From assembly GCA_029204225.1 (NCBI GenBank), contig CM055096.1:59845408-59909407 (forward strand): a stretch of 64,000 nt of DNA, in the 5' to 3' direction. Below the pieces are notes generated by a model. The model had not been told where the DNA came from. It was given only the letters and a program-made list of their open reading frames with translations, and searched no databases. Made by a program: the position numbers and the translations under genes. Origin of the DNA: Diphasiastrum complanatum. Taxonomy: Eukaryota; Streptophyta; Lycopodiopsida; Lycopodiales; Lycopodiaceae. This document shows positions 1 through 13,359 of this stretch, piece by piece. Position 1 is the stretch's first letter; every line of letters starts with the position of its first letter.

Positions 1-3000
1 TCATGCGACATTCATCATCAGTTCACCACCAACTACACATCATAGTAGAATGGAGTAGCCGAGAGGAAGAATCGAATATTAGCTATCAAGCACTCTATCA
101 GAATCCAACAACCGGCAGCTGCCAGTCTGTCCCACATTGCCAGATGATACTAACGAAGGGGCACACTGCACGTGCGCACATGCATAAATGCATCTGCATA
201 GTCTTTCCCCAGCCCCCAAATGATGCTTGATCTAGTTTGGTAATCAACATAGATTTCACTCAAACTTTGCAGCTCAAAAAAAACAATGTAAATGCATTCA
301 ATCAATCCAAACCAATAGTTCAATTCGAGGCTTACAAGCTATCACAATCCAATGTGATGTAAGCCTTGAAACTCAAAATTGTAAAACTAAACTACATGTG
401 TTTGACCTATAATATACTTTTTTTTCCATCTCGAATCTTAAATAGGGATTAATTTAACTGTGACCTAATTCTAACCCTACTCTAATCATGCCTCAAATCA
501 AGGCCCATGAATCACAAAATCATCTCCTTTCACTTTAATCAAGTTCCATAATTTTCCATATATTACTACACCAAATTATTTCTAATCTCAAGCATGATTT
601 TTACAGGTCAAATAGACTCAGATTTGGGTTGATAAGTACAATGAAAATGATGTACACTATGACTAATATTAGTTTACAATGGTGTCCAAGTGGCTAATCA
701 AGCCATGTGACCAAATCCTAATAGTTAGTTTTGCAAAAATTTCAAACATAAGCAATTGATTACGAGGTCAAATCTTTCATGGCCTATAGAGCTACGGTTG
801 GTCATCTTTGCAAATCTTGCTCCCATAGTTACTTATATACCTCTTTGTTGCCATACTTTAAGTTCAAGTTAGTCAAATTCAAAGGCAAAACCAAGTTCCA
901 ACCTCTACACACAATGGATAGGATGATTTCCTATTGACAAGGACATACTAGAATATATTCAATATATTTGTGCAAACACTACTTTCACAAAATCAGGCTA
1001 AAGCTCTTGCAACTATTATGCACTCTTGGACATCATTTGTTCATTTCTTACAATATCATTTTGTTCTTAAAAAAAACCCACGATGAAGGCAATGTCTTGA
1101 ATTAGGAAAGAGTTATATACATATTTATAGGGCTTTGTCATTCTCATGTTGGTTCAATTTTTTTAGCTGTACAATTAAGTAGAAGCATTTTACATGAGAG
1201 TTAAAAGAGAAATTTATAGGTTTTTGTGGTCCAATAGAATGAATAGGTGTTTGCAAGAATTCTCATTTGATTGCGTGTACGATTGAAGGCTCATTCTAGC
1301 CACATCCCATGATTTTATATTATAGCCCTTCAAGAGTTTTTTTGGTAGTGCATCAACCTCCTCATTTGATTTCGATGCTAGTATACCTTTGCAATTGAGA
1401 AAGTAAAGCCTTGCACCATTAGAATAAGTGAATGGTTGTATCCCAATTAAAGGCTTCCACAAATATAAATAATTGAAATGGTTGTATCTCACTTCTCATT
1501 AGATGCATGGAAGTGCATGTCAAATTATAATTATTGGAGCTCTAATTACAATTACACTCATTTTTTTTTTAAGCATGAGGCCCTCCTAGCATATGGGTTC
1601 AAGGAGGAGGTATAAAGTTGGGATAATGGACTAGTAGTTGTAGTAGTATCAAGTAGGTGACAAGGCCCAATTTCTTTTATTCTGAACTATTTCTCAATTT
1701 ATGGTTTGGTTGAGGGGATTAATTGTTTAGTTAGATTTGGCAAACAACATTGTTTATTGATTATATGCTGATCCCTCACTCTCTTTTTCAATTTTACATT
1801 AGCTTTATAATAATCATTTAGCATGGCAAGGGTAGACCCTAATCTACCTATATAGTTGAGAGTAAGGTCCCCCTAAAGTCAATGGCTTTAAGACTATATA
1901 AAAAAGATTTGAGGAGAGGGGCTAACTTTTTGAAAGCACTCCTGAGATCATGACAGAGGGATAGGCAAGGATAGTGACCTAGATGTGTGGTGAAGTATTT
2001 GTTCCATGATCGCCTAGTAGGCACCCTCATGGTTTCATGACTAATCTTATCGCTGGCGCAATTGGAGAACATTGGAATAATTCGAAAAATGATCCGAATC
2101 CAATCTACTTGTTCCTATTTAGTAAGGAGGAAAAAAATCCTTCATATCTCCACAAAACCTTGTATAAGAGTTGAGAGAAAGTGACTTGTTAAATTCTTTT
2201 CAAGAGATTCTCACCTAAGGATGTCCCAAAAAGTCTAAGCCAAACTATGGTTGAAACTATCAACATCATAAATTTGATTAGGCTTCTTTTGAATAAGATA
2301 TGCATACTCATGAGCCTTTGTAGTGGTTGAAATACTTTTCCATATCAATCATGATAGGAATAATCCCCCACTATAGTAGAATGATTATGTCATGTTTCTA
2401 AGTATTATAGAGTGCATGATCTTATATTTGATCTACCCGATGAATAGGTAATTTGCAAGCAAATTGGTTCGTGTGGTGTGTTAGTGTTGTAGCGTGCTTG
2501 GGTTGGGTTTGCCCACTCATATTCAATTCTTGCCCATGTGTGTGTGCATACAAGAAAAAAGAAACTTTCAAAGCAAGGGGGACACTTGGATAACAATATA
2601 AAAAAAACATCATGATTTTGTACGATATTTACACTTTAGCATGCACACATAGGCATAGCGAACTTCGGAGTAATAGACTCCCAAGTCTTTTGTGTTTTAG
2701 CAATAACGAAGATTGGAGCATGGGTGTTTGTGGATACAACAACCACTCTTATCCAACCAGCGATTTCTTTTCTCTTGTAAGTCCCTTATTTCCAACTCAT
2801 CTATTATGAGGGACAAACAATTCACGTTTTAGGCATTTTCAATATAATATTTGATTTGTTTAGACACGATGAACAAGACTTGAGTATTACATACCTTATC
2901 TTCCAGCACTCAACATGAACCATAGGAAAGGTTGGGCAATCAAGTTTAGTTGGGTAAGACGAAGAATTCTCGTCACCTCGATGGAGGATCAAACATTGAT

Positions 3001-3560
3001 GTGCAATGTGTATTTGTGCAGTAAAAAATGCTAGTAGTCGTAATTTGGTTTGGCACTACGACCAAAACAACACTAGAAAATCAATGTATGGCTATACAAC
3101 CCAAAAGAAGGTGATCAAGAGAATCTTTGCCTCAAGGAAGGCGTTCAAATGATAAGAAAATAGAATTGTATTCTAGAAGAATTAAGATATTGAAAAAAAT
3201 ACATTTTAATACTCAAAATTCATGTAAGAGTGGATTTAGATAAATTAAATATTACAAAAAACTATTTTAATACTCGAATTCACTTAGGAGTAACACATCG
3301 GCTTTAAGCAGCTTGGCACCATTACTTATCACCATTGCAAAAAACACAAGAAAAGCAAAGGGAAGGAAAGAAACGTTAGGCAAAAACCTGTCGGCATTAG
3401 AGTTGAAATGCAAACATGAAAAAAAAATCTTTTCTTACTACTCAAATTCACCAAGGGAGTAACTCATTGGCTTTTAGCACCTTGTCACCATAACTTACCG
3501 CCATCTACAAAAAACAAAGTAAAAGCACGAGGGAAGCAAATCCTCTCTCGGCAACGGAGT
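1..3560. other. Gene-free AT-rich stretch
   Basis: I see no gene here. Open frames on both strands are short, and none shows a recognisable motif, retroelement signature or RNA gene. Several homopolymer A/T runs occur, for example near 1,560. Old repeat DNA is likely, but I could not assign it to a family by eye. Confidence 0.5.
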
Positions 3561-3667
3561 TGAAATGCAAATGTGAAAGGAATCTGGGTGATGAGATTAG
3601 AGGAAAAAAAAGTTAATGGAGCCACCACACTTTGCCCATGTGATTTTGCACTTGGTCTCTCTCAACT

Positions 3668-3809
3668 CCCCCCCCCCCCCCAAAAAAAAAAAAACAAACA
3701 AGAAAAAGAAAAAAAGCAAACAAGAAAAAAAAAAACAAAAACAAACCATTTCTCTTTCTTTTCTCTATTCTTTTCACGATCCACATTATTCTCTCTCTCT
3801 CTCTCTCTC
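3668..3809. repeat. Low-complexity C-run, A-run and CT microsatellite
   Basis: A run of 14 C is followed directly by 13 A, then A-rich sequence with scattered G and C, and a short (CT)n at 3,791-3,809. The proline/lysine-rich frames and their mirror images here are products of low complexity, not genes. The tract ends about 260 bp upstream of the decayed trihelix gene and could be part of its former 5' leader, which is inference only. Confidence 0.85.
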
Positions 3810-4069
3810 CTTTTGCCAACGATCCATCCATTTTGGTTTTCAGATCGAACCCATTTGCCAGATCGAACCCAAGAGGAGGTGTGATGCTTGGAGCATCGGA
3901 GCTGATGGATCGAGAGCCCAATTTGTGATGAAATGGGTTTGATTTGTGTGTTTTGGTGAAGGATTGAGCGGTTAGATGAATAGTGTTGGTGCCTGTAGAA
4001 TGCTTCATGGTTGATTAGGTTTTGTTGTTAGCAGGGTATTGGCATTGCTGTGTGATCTGGTGTAGGGCA

Positions 4070-5071
4070 ATGGAGGGGTTTGAGAGCCCCGAAGGGATGG
4101 TGGCACAGGCCTGTGTATCACCAGGAGTTGTTGCAGATGTCCTGGGAAGAGAAACCTGCTGCTGCTGCTGCTTGCAAGGATGAGCAAAGCATTGTTAGTC
4201 AATGGCGATGGTTGCAAGAAAGAAGAGTGGACTGATGGTGCTGTGCATTGCTTGCTTGATAATCTATGGTGAGAAATATGCATCGCTCCGGCGGGGCAGC
4301 CTCAGCAGCCGGGACTGGGAAGATCTGGCTGTCTATGTGAACACTCGCTGCAAGGATCTGAACACGCCTAAGACCAGCGATCAATGCAATATAAGATTGA
4401 GAATATGAAGCGCAGATACAGATTGGAGAAGAGTAAAGAAGGAGGCTAATGAAGCATAAAGATTGTCTGGCCGTATTTTGCAAGAATGGATCAAATTCTT
4501 GGCATGTCACCTCTGAAAAACGGGCATACCAGGCGGGATTGATGCAGGCGGTTTTATGCAGGTGATGGAACAGTCTGCACATGAGGGCATGTCCATGCTT
4601 GAAAGCCATGGCGTCCATGATGCTGCGGAGGAGAGCCAGGCAGAGAGCGAGCTACCTTCTCCTTCCATTTTACGTAGTCTGAAAAGAACTAGTTTCGTTT
4701 TAGACAATGATCAAGATGATGTTCTTTTCTCTCCAGGAATGATCGCAAAAGATGGCAGGGCAGATGCAAGACCGGGGATTTCACTCAAACCCTCTGCATC
4801 ACAATCTGCGCAGGAGAATGGCAGATCCTATGGCAAACAGCCAAAAACTGCTGCTTCTGTTCTAGGACAGGATGTTGCTAGCAGTATCAGGGGGTTTGCA
4901 GAGGTTATGTTGAGGATTGAACATGCCAAAATGGAGCTGGTGAAGGATCTAGAGCGCCAGCGCGCAGAAACAGAGCTGAAACGCACCGAAATGCTTCTGA
5001 ATAGCCAGATGCAGATCGTTAAATTGCTGTCTCAACGTCGAAATCGATGTGGGGAGCCCCAATCTGAATAA
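4070..5071 (+). pseudogene. Decayed trihelix (Myb/SANT-like) transcription factor gene, ASIL type
   Basis: Plant trihelix factors bind GT-rich DNA through a Myb-like domain. An ATG at 4,070 opens a frame starting MEGFESPEG. The frame then changes repeatedly: near 4,155, around 4,200, near 4,260 (between the EEWTDGAVHCLLD segment and YGEKYASLRRG), near 4,388 (between NTPKTSDQC and KIENMKRRYRLEK), near 4,445 and near 4,533. The pieces are collinear with a trihelix domain: tryptophans in EEWTDG and RDWEDLA, then the fourth amphipathic helix ending RRYRLEKSK, then WPYFARMDQIL. The last segment, 4,556-5,071, is open for 171 codons and ends in the charged helix typical of the family (MLRIEHAKMELVKDLERQRA). 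There is no intron and no poly-A tail. At least five frame breaks, not all in homopolymers, suggest a dead gene; clustered sequencing errors are the alternative. Confidence 0.8.
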
Positions 5072-8000
5072 CGCTACCTGAAAAGTATGCTTTGCGATTG
5101 GTACACGTTCTGAGATCCTTCACCTTCTTCTGGGAAAGGCAGAACCAAAAGAAGAACGGATTGGGCAGGAGCTTTGGGAACGAGAAGCTACTCCGCAAAG
5201 ATCTGTCATTATATAGCAGGCATACTTTTTATGCTACTACCCATTCTGATCTGCTCGGTTTTTTTGTTCTTCCAAAAAATAACACATCGTTCTTGAAGTG
5301 AATGGCAGCTCTAATCTGTCTTTCTTCATGGACTGGCGTCGGGCTTTTCCCCGCATTGAAAGATGGTTTGAGCTTTTCGTCCCTTGCTTAAATCACTTGG
5401 ATTCAGATAGGCTACTATGAAGGCAACAAACCGGCTCAACATGCTGTTGCAGTCAAGTTTTGGAAGATCATTTGCATATCCATTTGGCCTAAAGGTTAGG
5501 AAAATTTCCTCTCTCCATCATAATTTTGGCTTAAGCCTCCACTTACACACTCCAACAGTACAGGAAAGTACTTTTGTTGCTGAGCTTGGAGTATCATAAA
5601 GGGCACTATACTGGTGCTAGGATCTACAAGGACATGTTGAGGGAAGCATGCAAATGCTAATACCTCTAGAAATGAACATTCATAGAAGGCCCCCAGAAGC
5701 CTGCTTCGAGGCACGTTCACACATGATATATCTAGTTTTTCAAAGTTAGTAGGGTTATATCTGTATTGTGGGTTTCGCTGTAGACTTCTTAGCAGAAAAA
5801 AGTGCACTATGGTTGTGTCAGCTTTTGGAATAATTTGTGGGTTTTGAGAACACGAAACGTGTTTTATCTCTATCTAGTCCTTTATAGGTGGATTTACGTT
5901 CAGGCTTGTCAATCAGAAGCTTTATATTGCTGCTTGACATTTGGTGATTAATTTTGGAGATCCAATGTTATTTCATGTCACTGCTTCTTGTTATTAAAAA
6001 ATTGTTATCCAAATTGATGTTCAATTGCAATTCTTATGCTGTTATTTGCTCGGAAAATTGAACAACCATCTTTCCATGTGATCACTAGTCAAGCTTCCCC
6101 CATGTCAACCAGCTGCCTGCTCCTGCACTGTCTCGACATCTCCATGATTGTGATAGGCAGTGTCTGTTGCTGCCATATTAACAGTGATGATGCTAGCTTA
6201 AAGCTGCACCCAGCCACCGGCTACCACTCTTGCCATTGTTCATCCCCGGCCTCTATGCAGCAACTAAAGCAATTGCATCCCTGCTTTGCTAAGCCTACCT
6301 TCTTGGTAGAGATCAATTGGTATAACTGCTGATCTACTACTTTTGGGGTTCATTGCTGTCGGTTGAGTCAGTGGACATTTGCATGTCCAAAATGGAATCA
6401 GCAGCTTGTGAGCTCATAGTCACCATAAAACTTGAGTCTAGATTTGAATCAATTCGAATAAAATACAAAAGATGTGAATTAAGCAGGTTTTTCAGAAAAA
6501 AACATTTGCTAATAATATTTTGGGAAAATATCGTGTTTTTTAAGGTTCTAGGGAGTCAGCATGTCAGATCATGCTAAAAATCTAAATGTGACTAAGAATA
6601 CTGATACAGATGGGAGACAATTGATATGGTGATTGCTACCCTAAATTCGTGAATAGAATCATCCTGCATCATATCTTCAAATTGTCTCTGCATCTTAGCT
6701 TCAATTCTAATATATTGACTTAGAAGCTGATCTGATACTACCATGTATAAGAACCACCAGGGGAACGCAGACGTTCTCTTGAGCTCTAGGAAAAAAAGAT
6801 TAGTTATATGTGCCTCATCACAGAGGTCCCATGGCTCATGTATAATATCTAAACTAGTAGCAACACTGAACACTACAATGATGAATCATTCACTGATTTT
6901 CATTAATTGTAAAAAATTCATAATTTTTTTTTCTCAATAATATAAATGCTTTTCGGAAAAAAAAATTGGGGTTTCATTCCAAAACAGAACGTGTTTAGGA
7001 ACAACATTCCAGTTTAGAATGTGAACGATGTTTCGAACGCTTTGAACGCATTTCGTTTTGTAACGTAGTTCCGCTTTGGAATGTGCATCTATGGTTACCA
7101 CCAATAAACCCAATCCCAAGCTATTTGTAGGGACCATGAAAGTAATTGCAACAATTGACTAATAAGATGTGGCGCCATATATGTGTCATAAACAATGACA
7201 GTGAATAGAACAGCATGCATGATGTAAGCATGCCAGCCCTCTCAACTGAACTATCATAAAAGTTAGACCCCCCCCCTCGATGTGAAAGGTCCATAATATC
7301 CCATATCTTATGCGAAAGGAAAATTCTGGTAAATCTCTTATGGTGGCTAAGAGGTCGTTACAATGTTGTTGAAACACTATGATGTATAACAAGCATTATA
7401 GGAACATGGGCCTAGATCTCATAAATCTACTATGATCTGATGGCTCATGAATAAGAGCAAGATTCAAGGTCTATAAATCATTGGTAATTAAAGACTGAAC
7501 GCATACCAAAATGACGATCATCTTCAACCACAAAAACTTTAGATTACAATCTAGAATCATACCTAGATACCCAAGTCCTGTTGAATATATATTCAGTTCT
7601 TATTCTTGGATTCATTATGATTCGTTATCCAATTGAGCGCTCTAGGATACAATCACTAATGAGCCGAGTCTATTCCTTAACTAAGGAATACTCTATCCCA
7701 AGAATACTGTATATCCAATGCACATAATTTTAGCTGATGAATTTTAATGATTCACTAATTATGCATCTTACAAGCTATATAAAAACTATCAGTTTCTGGT
7801 GAATCCACATCACACTGATCATTTTACCAATTAACTTCATTATGGAGTTATAATCAACTACTCAATTTAATTGCCAATGATTCAAAAATCTCAAATGTCT
7901 AGGTGCAGATCTTAATTGTACCGTACAACACCACATTTAGATCCATATCCAAATCATTCATAAGTTAATCCATAAATCTTCACACAAAGATTTGTTAACT

Positions 8001-8120
8001 CTGCAAGTTTCTGTCAAACAATACTTGATCATATGTCTATGCTCAACGACTAGGTTAAGTGCACCAAATAACACTAGTAACCAGGAATACACAGTAGATT
8101 CATACAAGATTAATCGTGCA
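5072..8120. other. Gene-free stretch downstream of the trihelix pseudogene
   Basis: No coding region or RNA gene is recognisable. Frames of 60-100 codons occur on both strands without family motifs. From about 7.4 kb the sequence grades into the dispersed repeat annotated as copy A. Confidence 0.45.
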
Positions 8121-8129
8121 CATATGTGA

Positions 8130-9640
8130 ATAATCTAACTATGATCCAGTACATAAACACATTTTTATCTAGCACATTCCTCCAGAACTTACATATGTTA
8201 CTCACATATCTCACTAAGATCTTGTAACTCAGCTACAAAAGATTTTCTATTTCTCATGAGTAAATAACATATCCGGAAAATCTCTGAGACAAATAACATT
8301 CACTCTCAGCAGTTTTTCCAATCCAACTTACCTTCTAATTACATAATTTCTTCCACTCAATCAACCCCTCTCTTATCCTAGTACTCAAACTAAGATTAGG
8401 TTGATCTAATACAGAACTCTCAGACTTAAATTCTGATCAAACTTACTTCTATTCCAACCAAAATGGAATTAGTAACCTTTGACCTTTTACCGTACTACTT
8501 ATAGATAATGATTCAAATATCAAACTTGTTCTTGTTCCAGATTGTCACACAATCCCTAGAAAATTCCTCTTTTTCGAAAAGTTCCAATTAGGTATTTTAC
8601 TCTGAATCTATCCAAAATTACTTTCAGACCAAATCTCATTTCTATACCACAACGAGTTCTCTTCCAAAAACTATGCAATCCACATATTCCCAAATAGAGT
8701 TTAATCCCACCACTTCACCCCTCCTTTTAAAGAAATTATAAATTTCAATAAAAGTTAACTGGAAAGATGATATATGAAAATATCCAAATCCAAGAAAAGT
8801 CAGTAATAAGTGCTTCCACTAAAGAATTCACTCTACTACAAACGGAATTTCTCCTTCAAATATTTTCAATCTGAGTGATAAAACTACTATTCCATTGAAA
8901 TCCATTTATACAACAGAGATATTCTAGGTTTAAGAAATTGAAATATTTTAACCTTAAATTTCAAGTTTATTCACACAAGTAGTAATTTATACGACATAAC
9001 AGTCTTTCAGAAGAATAACTTCATGGAAAGAATTCATATAAACAAGTCTGATGTCTTATATTCGAGAAATTAGTAAGAAATAAAGGATTAATTAAGACAG
9101 CGAGAAATAGATTTGAGGGCCTCTGATTTTGTAAATAATGAGATACCACATTGGGATCTAGATTAAACCTCAAAATTTGCTAAAATACCCCACATTTGAT
9201 CGAATGGTTTTTTTTTTCCCATATCACGACTAGGTACTAAAACGCACCATTGACCATCAGATCTTTACAGTCCTAGAATTCCCTTTCCAAAATTACTCAT
9301 GTCCCATACCATCAGCTTTTCCTTCTAAAAAATCCTTAACCGCCTTATCTGATATTCTAGAGATCCACTGATCTTCTAGTTGTCCTATAATCACTATAGG
9401 ATATTATCTCTTGTTCCCAAATACTGGAGAATCCATTTATTTGGATGGCTGTTAGCCTATCAGATGGATACCACAAATCCACACCTGATTCTGTGATTTA
9501 GGCAGAAGAATTAACATGGTTCAACACTACATTATGATCCTTACAGGTTAATGATAAGCTTCAAATCCCCCTAGATCCAAGAGCATCAACTCTAGGGACA
9601 AGCTTCTATTAACTAACAGATCCAATGTAATACAGTTTTA
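8130..9640 (+). repeat. Dispersed repeat copy A (probable gypsy-family LTR or 3' non-coding region)
   Basis: This stretch reads as the diverged reverse complement of two other places in the window. Positions 8,540-9,630 match 33,610-32,515, and the whole stretch matches parts of 45,835-43,650. Shared landmarks are the segment around 8,640 (CCAAATCTCATTTCTATACC), the 8,705-8,800 stretch, and the 9,555-9,625 end. No long reading frame is present. In copies B and C the same sequence lies directly 3' of gypsy-type coding remnants on the minus strand, so it is probably LTR or 3' non-coding sequence of that family, with the sense direction + here. The right end stops just before a CT microsatellite. 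Confidence 0.65.
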
Positions 9641-9683
9641 TCATCAAGTTATCAAACTAATCAAAAGAAGTTTTTGAATAGTT

Positions 9684-9805
<122 letters not shown>

Positions 9806-9927
9806 CCTATGAGCTTGAACACTCCTGAGCATTCTAGCTCACTTCTTAGAGTTGTTTTAGAGATTGCTATTGCGCTACTGCTTATCAGCATTACGCTTAA
9901 TTCAAACTTTCATTTTAGCCGCTCAGA

Positions 9928-10750
9928 GATAGCATAGAAGAAGGGGCTGGAATTTTCATCTCTCAAGAACACTACATTGGGCAGATTTTGAAGCGGTTCA
10001 AGATGGAAGATTGCAAGCCGGTTGCTACACCTATGGAGACGGGCCTGAAATTAAGTAGTCAAGGTGATGGTGAGCCATTTGATACTACTTTATACTGTCA
10101 AGCTATTGGCTGTCTCATTTACCTATGTAATTCAAGACCGAACATTTCTTATAGTGTCTCACTCATGAGTCATTTCATGCATGCCCCGATGACATCACAT
10201 TGGAAAGCGTTGAAGAGAATCTTTCGATATCTTCAAGGAACAAGAAGTCATGGATTGGTTTTTCCTGCTTGTGATGATGCATGTTTGGTTGGTTTTAGTG
10301 ACTCGGATTGGGGTGGAGATCAAGACACTAGATGCTCTACAAGTGGACATTGCTTTTTTTATGAAAATTTATGCAATTTCTTGGTCAAGTAAAAAAAGCA
10401 GCCCACTGTTGCTACTTCTTCTAGTAAGGCAGAATATAGAGCGATATTTTCAGCCACAACGAAGTGTTTATGACTGAGAAGACTACTTGTTGACATGAAG
10501 TTTGGCGAGCTCTCAGCCATTCTTATCTTGAGTGATAGTCATAGTGCTATTGCCATTGCACAGAATACTGTTCTTCATGCGAGGACGAAGCACATCAAGA
10601 TCCATTATCACTTTGTTCGGGAGAGACTTAATGATGGCGACATTTTACTTGAGTATTGTCCTACAGAGGATAATATTGCGCACCTCTGCACTAAGGCGTT
10701 GCCTAGAGTCAAATTTGAAGCTTTTATGCAAAGCTTTAAATTTTCATACC
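9928..10750 (+). pseudogene. Ty1/copia reverse transcriptase C-terminus plus RNase H fragment
   Basis: The frame opens upstream with SIEEGAGIFISQEHYIGQIL and continues through FKMEDCKPVATPME, the YLCNSRPNISYSVSLMSHFM segment and SDSDWGGDQDTRCSTSG, which are standard copia RT/RNase H landmarks. A frameshift at the poly-A run near 10,393 ends the first frame at 10,392. RNase H then resumes through SSSKAEYRAI, an in-frame TGA near 10,474, and a second open block from 10,495 with LSDSHSAIAIAQN, HARTKHIKIHYHFVRE and the terminal ADLxTK-like segment. There is no gag, protease, integrase or YVDD part, so this is a 5'-truncated dead copy. Long CT microsatellites lie on both sides. Confidence 0.9.
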
Positions 10751-10849
10751 ACGTGGTGGTTTTATTACATAGTGAAGATTTCAGTTTTTTTGCATTGTCA
10801 GTTAAGGAAGATGTTAGAAATAAATGACTATGCTGAAGTTAATCCATAG

Positions 10850-11110
10850 GTTACTTTGACTCAAAAGGTCAAGATTTGTGTAACCATGAATATTTAGTTA
10901 TTTAGGCCATCTTAAGTTTGTCTTAAGTTCAGTTGGACTCAATTTGGTCATGTACTAACTCATGGGTCCTTAGGGGTCTAATTTGGTTTGGGGGCCCTAT
11001 CTTGACTTTTGGGGGTGCCCTATAGTCAGTAAATAGGTAGAGCACATATTGGCTTATTGTGTCACATTTTTCAGTTTGGCTAAGCATTGCTCTCCATTGC
11101 TCTTGTTGTT
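10850..11110. other. Non-coding sequence 3' of the copia fragment
   Basis: No frame or RNA gene is recognised. From its position it could be the remains of the copia 3' LTR, but I found no second copy in the window to confirm this. Confidence 0.3.
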
Positions 11111-11212
<102 letters not shown>

Positions 11213-11309
11213 AGTTGGGCGCCCAGCCTCTTCTCTCTTGTTTCTTGTGGAGATTGATTGATAACTAGATCTTGGTGACTTGGCTCTTGCTTTCTACAAA
11301 AAGAGTGTC

Positions 11310-12780
11310 TAGTGTTGAAGCAAAACCTCAAGCTGACACAATGGTTCTGCCACTTGTGCAATGCTTCATCATATGAAACGGTGTTTTGCACATTCAACCC
11401 CAGGATCATAAAACAGAAGAGGAATCAATACAAGACCTCCTACCCGTATCATCAAGGGGCACTGAATGCGGCACCGTGCTATGGAGCGCCAATGAATCAA
11501 TAGCCCATGGCACTACCTGCACCACCTGGGCCAACTAACAATCAAGTGTCTTATGTAAATCTGGCCGCATCAGAACAAGAACCACCACTCCAACTTGAGC
11601 AACAACAATGGTACAGTCTGGAAGAGGCGTTTGTTGATCTGACAATCAATGAATACTATGCAACCTACACTGCACAACCTCAACATTAGGGAGGTAGGAT
11701 CTATGGCTGCTATGGTTGCGGCGAAGGCCACAGAATTGCTAAATGTTCTTATAAGGGACAGTATACGGCCTTTTGGAGAGAATGCGGATACAGGCATTGC
11801 TACAAGAATTGTCCAGTTAAACCTGGAACTAGTGCACCCTTGATTTAATCACAGTACAATTAACAACAGTTCCAAGAAGGACGCCACCGGAAAAGCAACA
11901 CCCCATGTTCCAGTGCTAGCAATTACACGAGCATAGAAATGAAAGGGAGTGGCCCCATCACCACCGCCATCAGTATTAGTGGCCGACGACCAATCCTCAG
12001 CTGCAGGACCATATTCGAATGTGAGAGAAGAAGGATAGATATACCATAAGGTCCGTCATTGGGTACAGAAAGCACAAGAAGAGGAAGCTGCACAAGCATG
12101 AGAATCTCCTACGGAACCTCAACCTATGCAAGAGGTAGCACCATCAGTGGCCTCCCCAGTGAGAACAAATCAAAACGATTACTTGCATCATCAGGAACTA
12201 CCGTTCCATATGGAAGTGCCAAAGGCCCCACATATAGGTGTGCTCACCAATTTACTGTCTAGCTACGTGAACTTATCTCTCGGTGAGTTTACTGTGAATT
12301 GCACCTCAAGCCAAGAGCATCCTAGTTAAATGGGCCAAAGCAGAAACAGAAATAACAGCAGAAGAGCCCTTATATTGTGCAAGCTACGAAGGAACGAGCA
12401 ACGTCCTCCATATCGGGGCAGCGTAGGAAAGTAAAGAATACAACATCACCTTGCCAATCCACCACAAGAGGTTTGAGGATGAAGCAGCACTGGTAGATGG
12501 AGGATCAAGAGTAAATTTGATCTCCAATACCTTGTATCAGAAATGGGGTTTGCAAGGATTGAAACCGGCAAAATTTGTCATCAAATTAGCAAATCAATCC
12601 TTTGTAAAACCAAAGGGTGTAGTTGATGACCTCCCAATGAAATAGTGGGAATGCAGTCTGTAATCACTTTTGTGGTGATGGACATACCAGAGTCCCCTTC
12701 TGCCTACCGCGTTTTACTAGGAAGACCTTGGTTGAGGATCGCGCAAGTGGTTCACAACTGGGGAATGGGCTCTTATTGAT
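11310..12780 (+). pseudogene. Decayed Ty3/gypsy-like gag zinc knuckle and aspartic protease
   Basis: A frame near 11,695-11,830 reads GCYGCGEGHRIAKC, a zinc-knuckle-like CCHC motif with one residue missing from the usual spacing. About 600 bp on, at 12,451-12,645, a frame contains AALVDGGSRVNLIS and then KLANQSFVKPKGVVDDLP. This matches the gypsy-type retropepsin core, D-G/S-G followed by the flap region. Downstream, in shifted frames, the segment YRVLLGRPWL is the usual end of the retropepsin. Stops and frameshifts separate the pieces and no reverse transcriptase follows. It is a dead gag-protease fragment; the region before the knuckle is glutamine-rich and unassigned. Confidence 0.7.
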
Positions 12781-12787
12781 GCAATAT

Positions 12788-12918
12788 AACCTATTTGAAT
12801 GTTATAATGCAAGAATAGGAGGTCAATTGCATGGGTTGCATGGGCCCAGACCTATAATTGGACATAGGAGCACTTGCATGGTATTTGAATGTTATAATGC
12901 AAGAATAAGAGGTCAATT
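12788..12918. repeat. Short direct repeat, about 40 bp, spaced 91 bp
   Basis: The segment beginning TATTTGAATGTTATAATGCA at about 12,790 recurs at about 12,881 with one change over roughly 40 bp. It sits at the join between the protease remnant and the LTR-like sequence, and may mark local slippage or an insertion scar. Confidence 0.8.
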
Positions 12919-12929
12919 GCTTATTCATG

Positions 12930-13352
12930 TTGCATGGGAATCCTAAGAGGAATATTTTCTCCTCATGGGAGAGAATATATACTAGTTGAAACTCGCCCAT
13001 TTACCTATTGGATTTTATGATCTATGAGCCATGATCTCCTCCGTCTCTTGCATTCATTCACCATGGCATGGGGTTGAAGTGGTTAGGGTATTGACCTGCC
13101 ATTTCTTGTTGGTTGGTGGTTTTTCTCCACAGGTGTCCTTTTGGTTGCATGCAACAGGATCTAGTCGAATCTTCACTAAGCGATCCTTACACCACCTCCA
13201 AGAAGATCAACCAAAGTACGCACACAACCTACGAGGTACACTGATGAGTCTCTGCCTATTATCTAATCTGGGTGGGAGTGGCTTGGCTCCATAGTAGTCC
13301 TTTTGGCGCATGCAACAGGATCTACAGGATCTTCGCTTGGCGATCTTTACAT
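12930..13352 (+). repeat. LTR fragment related to the LTR at 60.0-60.35 kb
   Basis: The stretch 13,038-13,195 matches 60,200-60,355 closely. Both contain a CTCTTGCATTCA..CACC segment, a TTGTTGGTTGG block and a TTTGGTTGCATGCAACAG block. In the 60-kb copy this sequence ends in CA a few bases before a primer-binding site, which identifies it as an LTR end. Here the terminal block is partly repeated: 13,136-13,195 recurs at about 13,299-13,352. No primer-binding site or coding sequence follows, so this is a solo or truncated LTR. Confidence 0.7.
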
Positions 13353-13359
13353 CCATGAT

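Noticed and set aside
3573-4008. Proline/lysine-rich and phenylalanine-rich frames on both strands
   Set aside because: They arise from homopolymer C, A and CT tracts; no start context or conserved motif.
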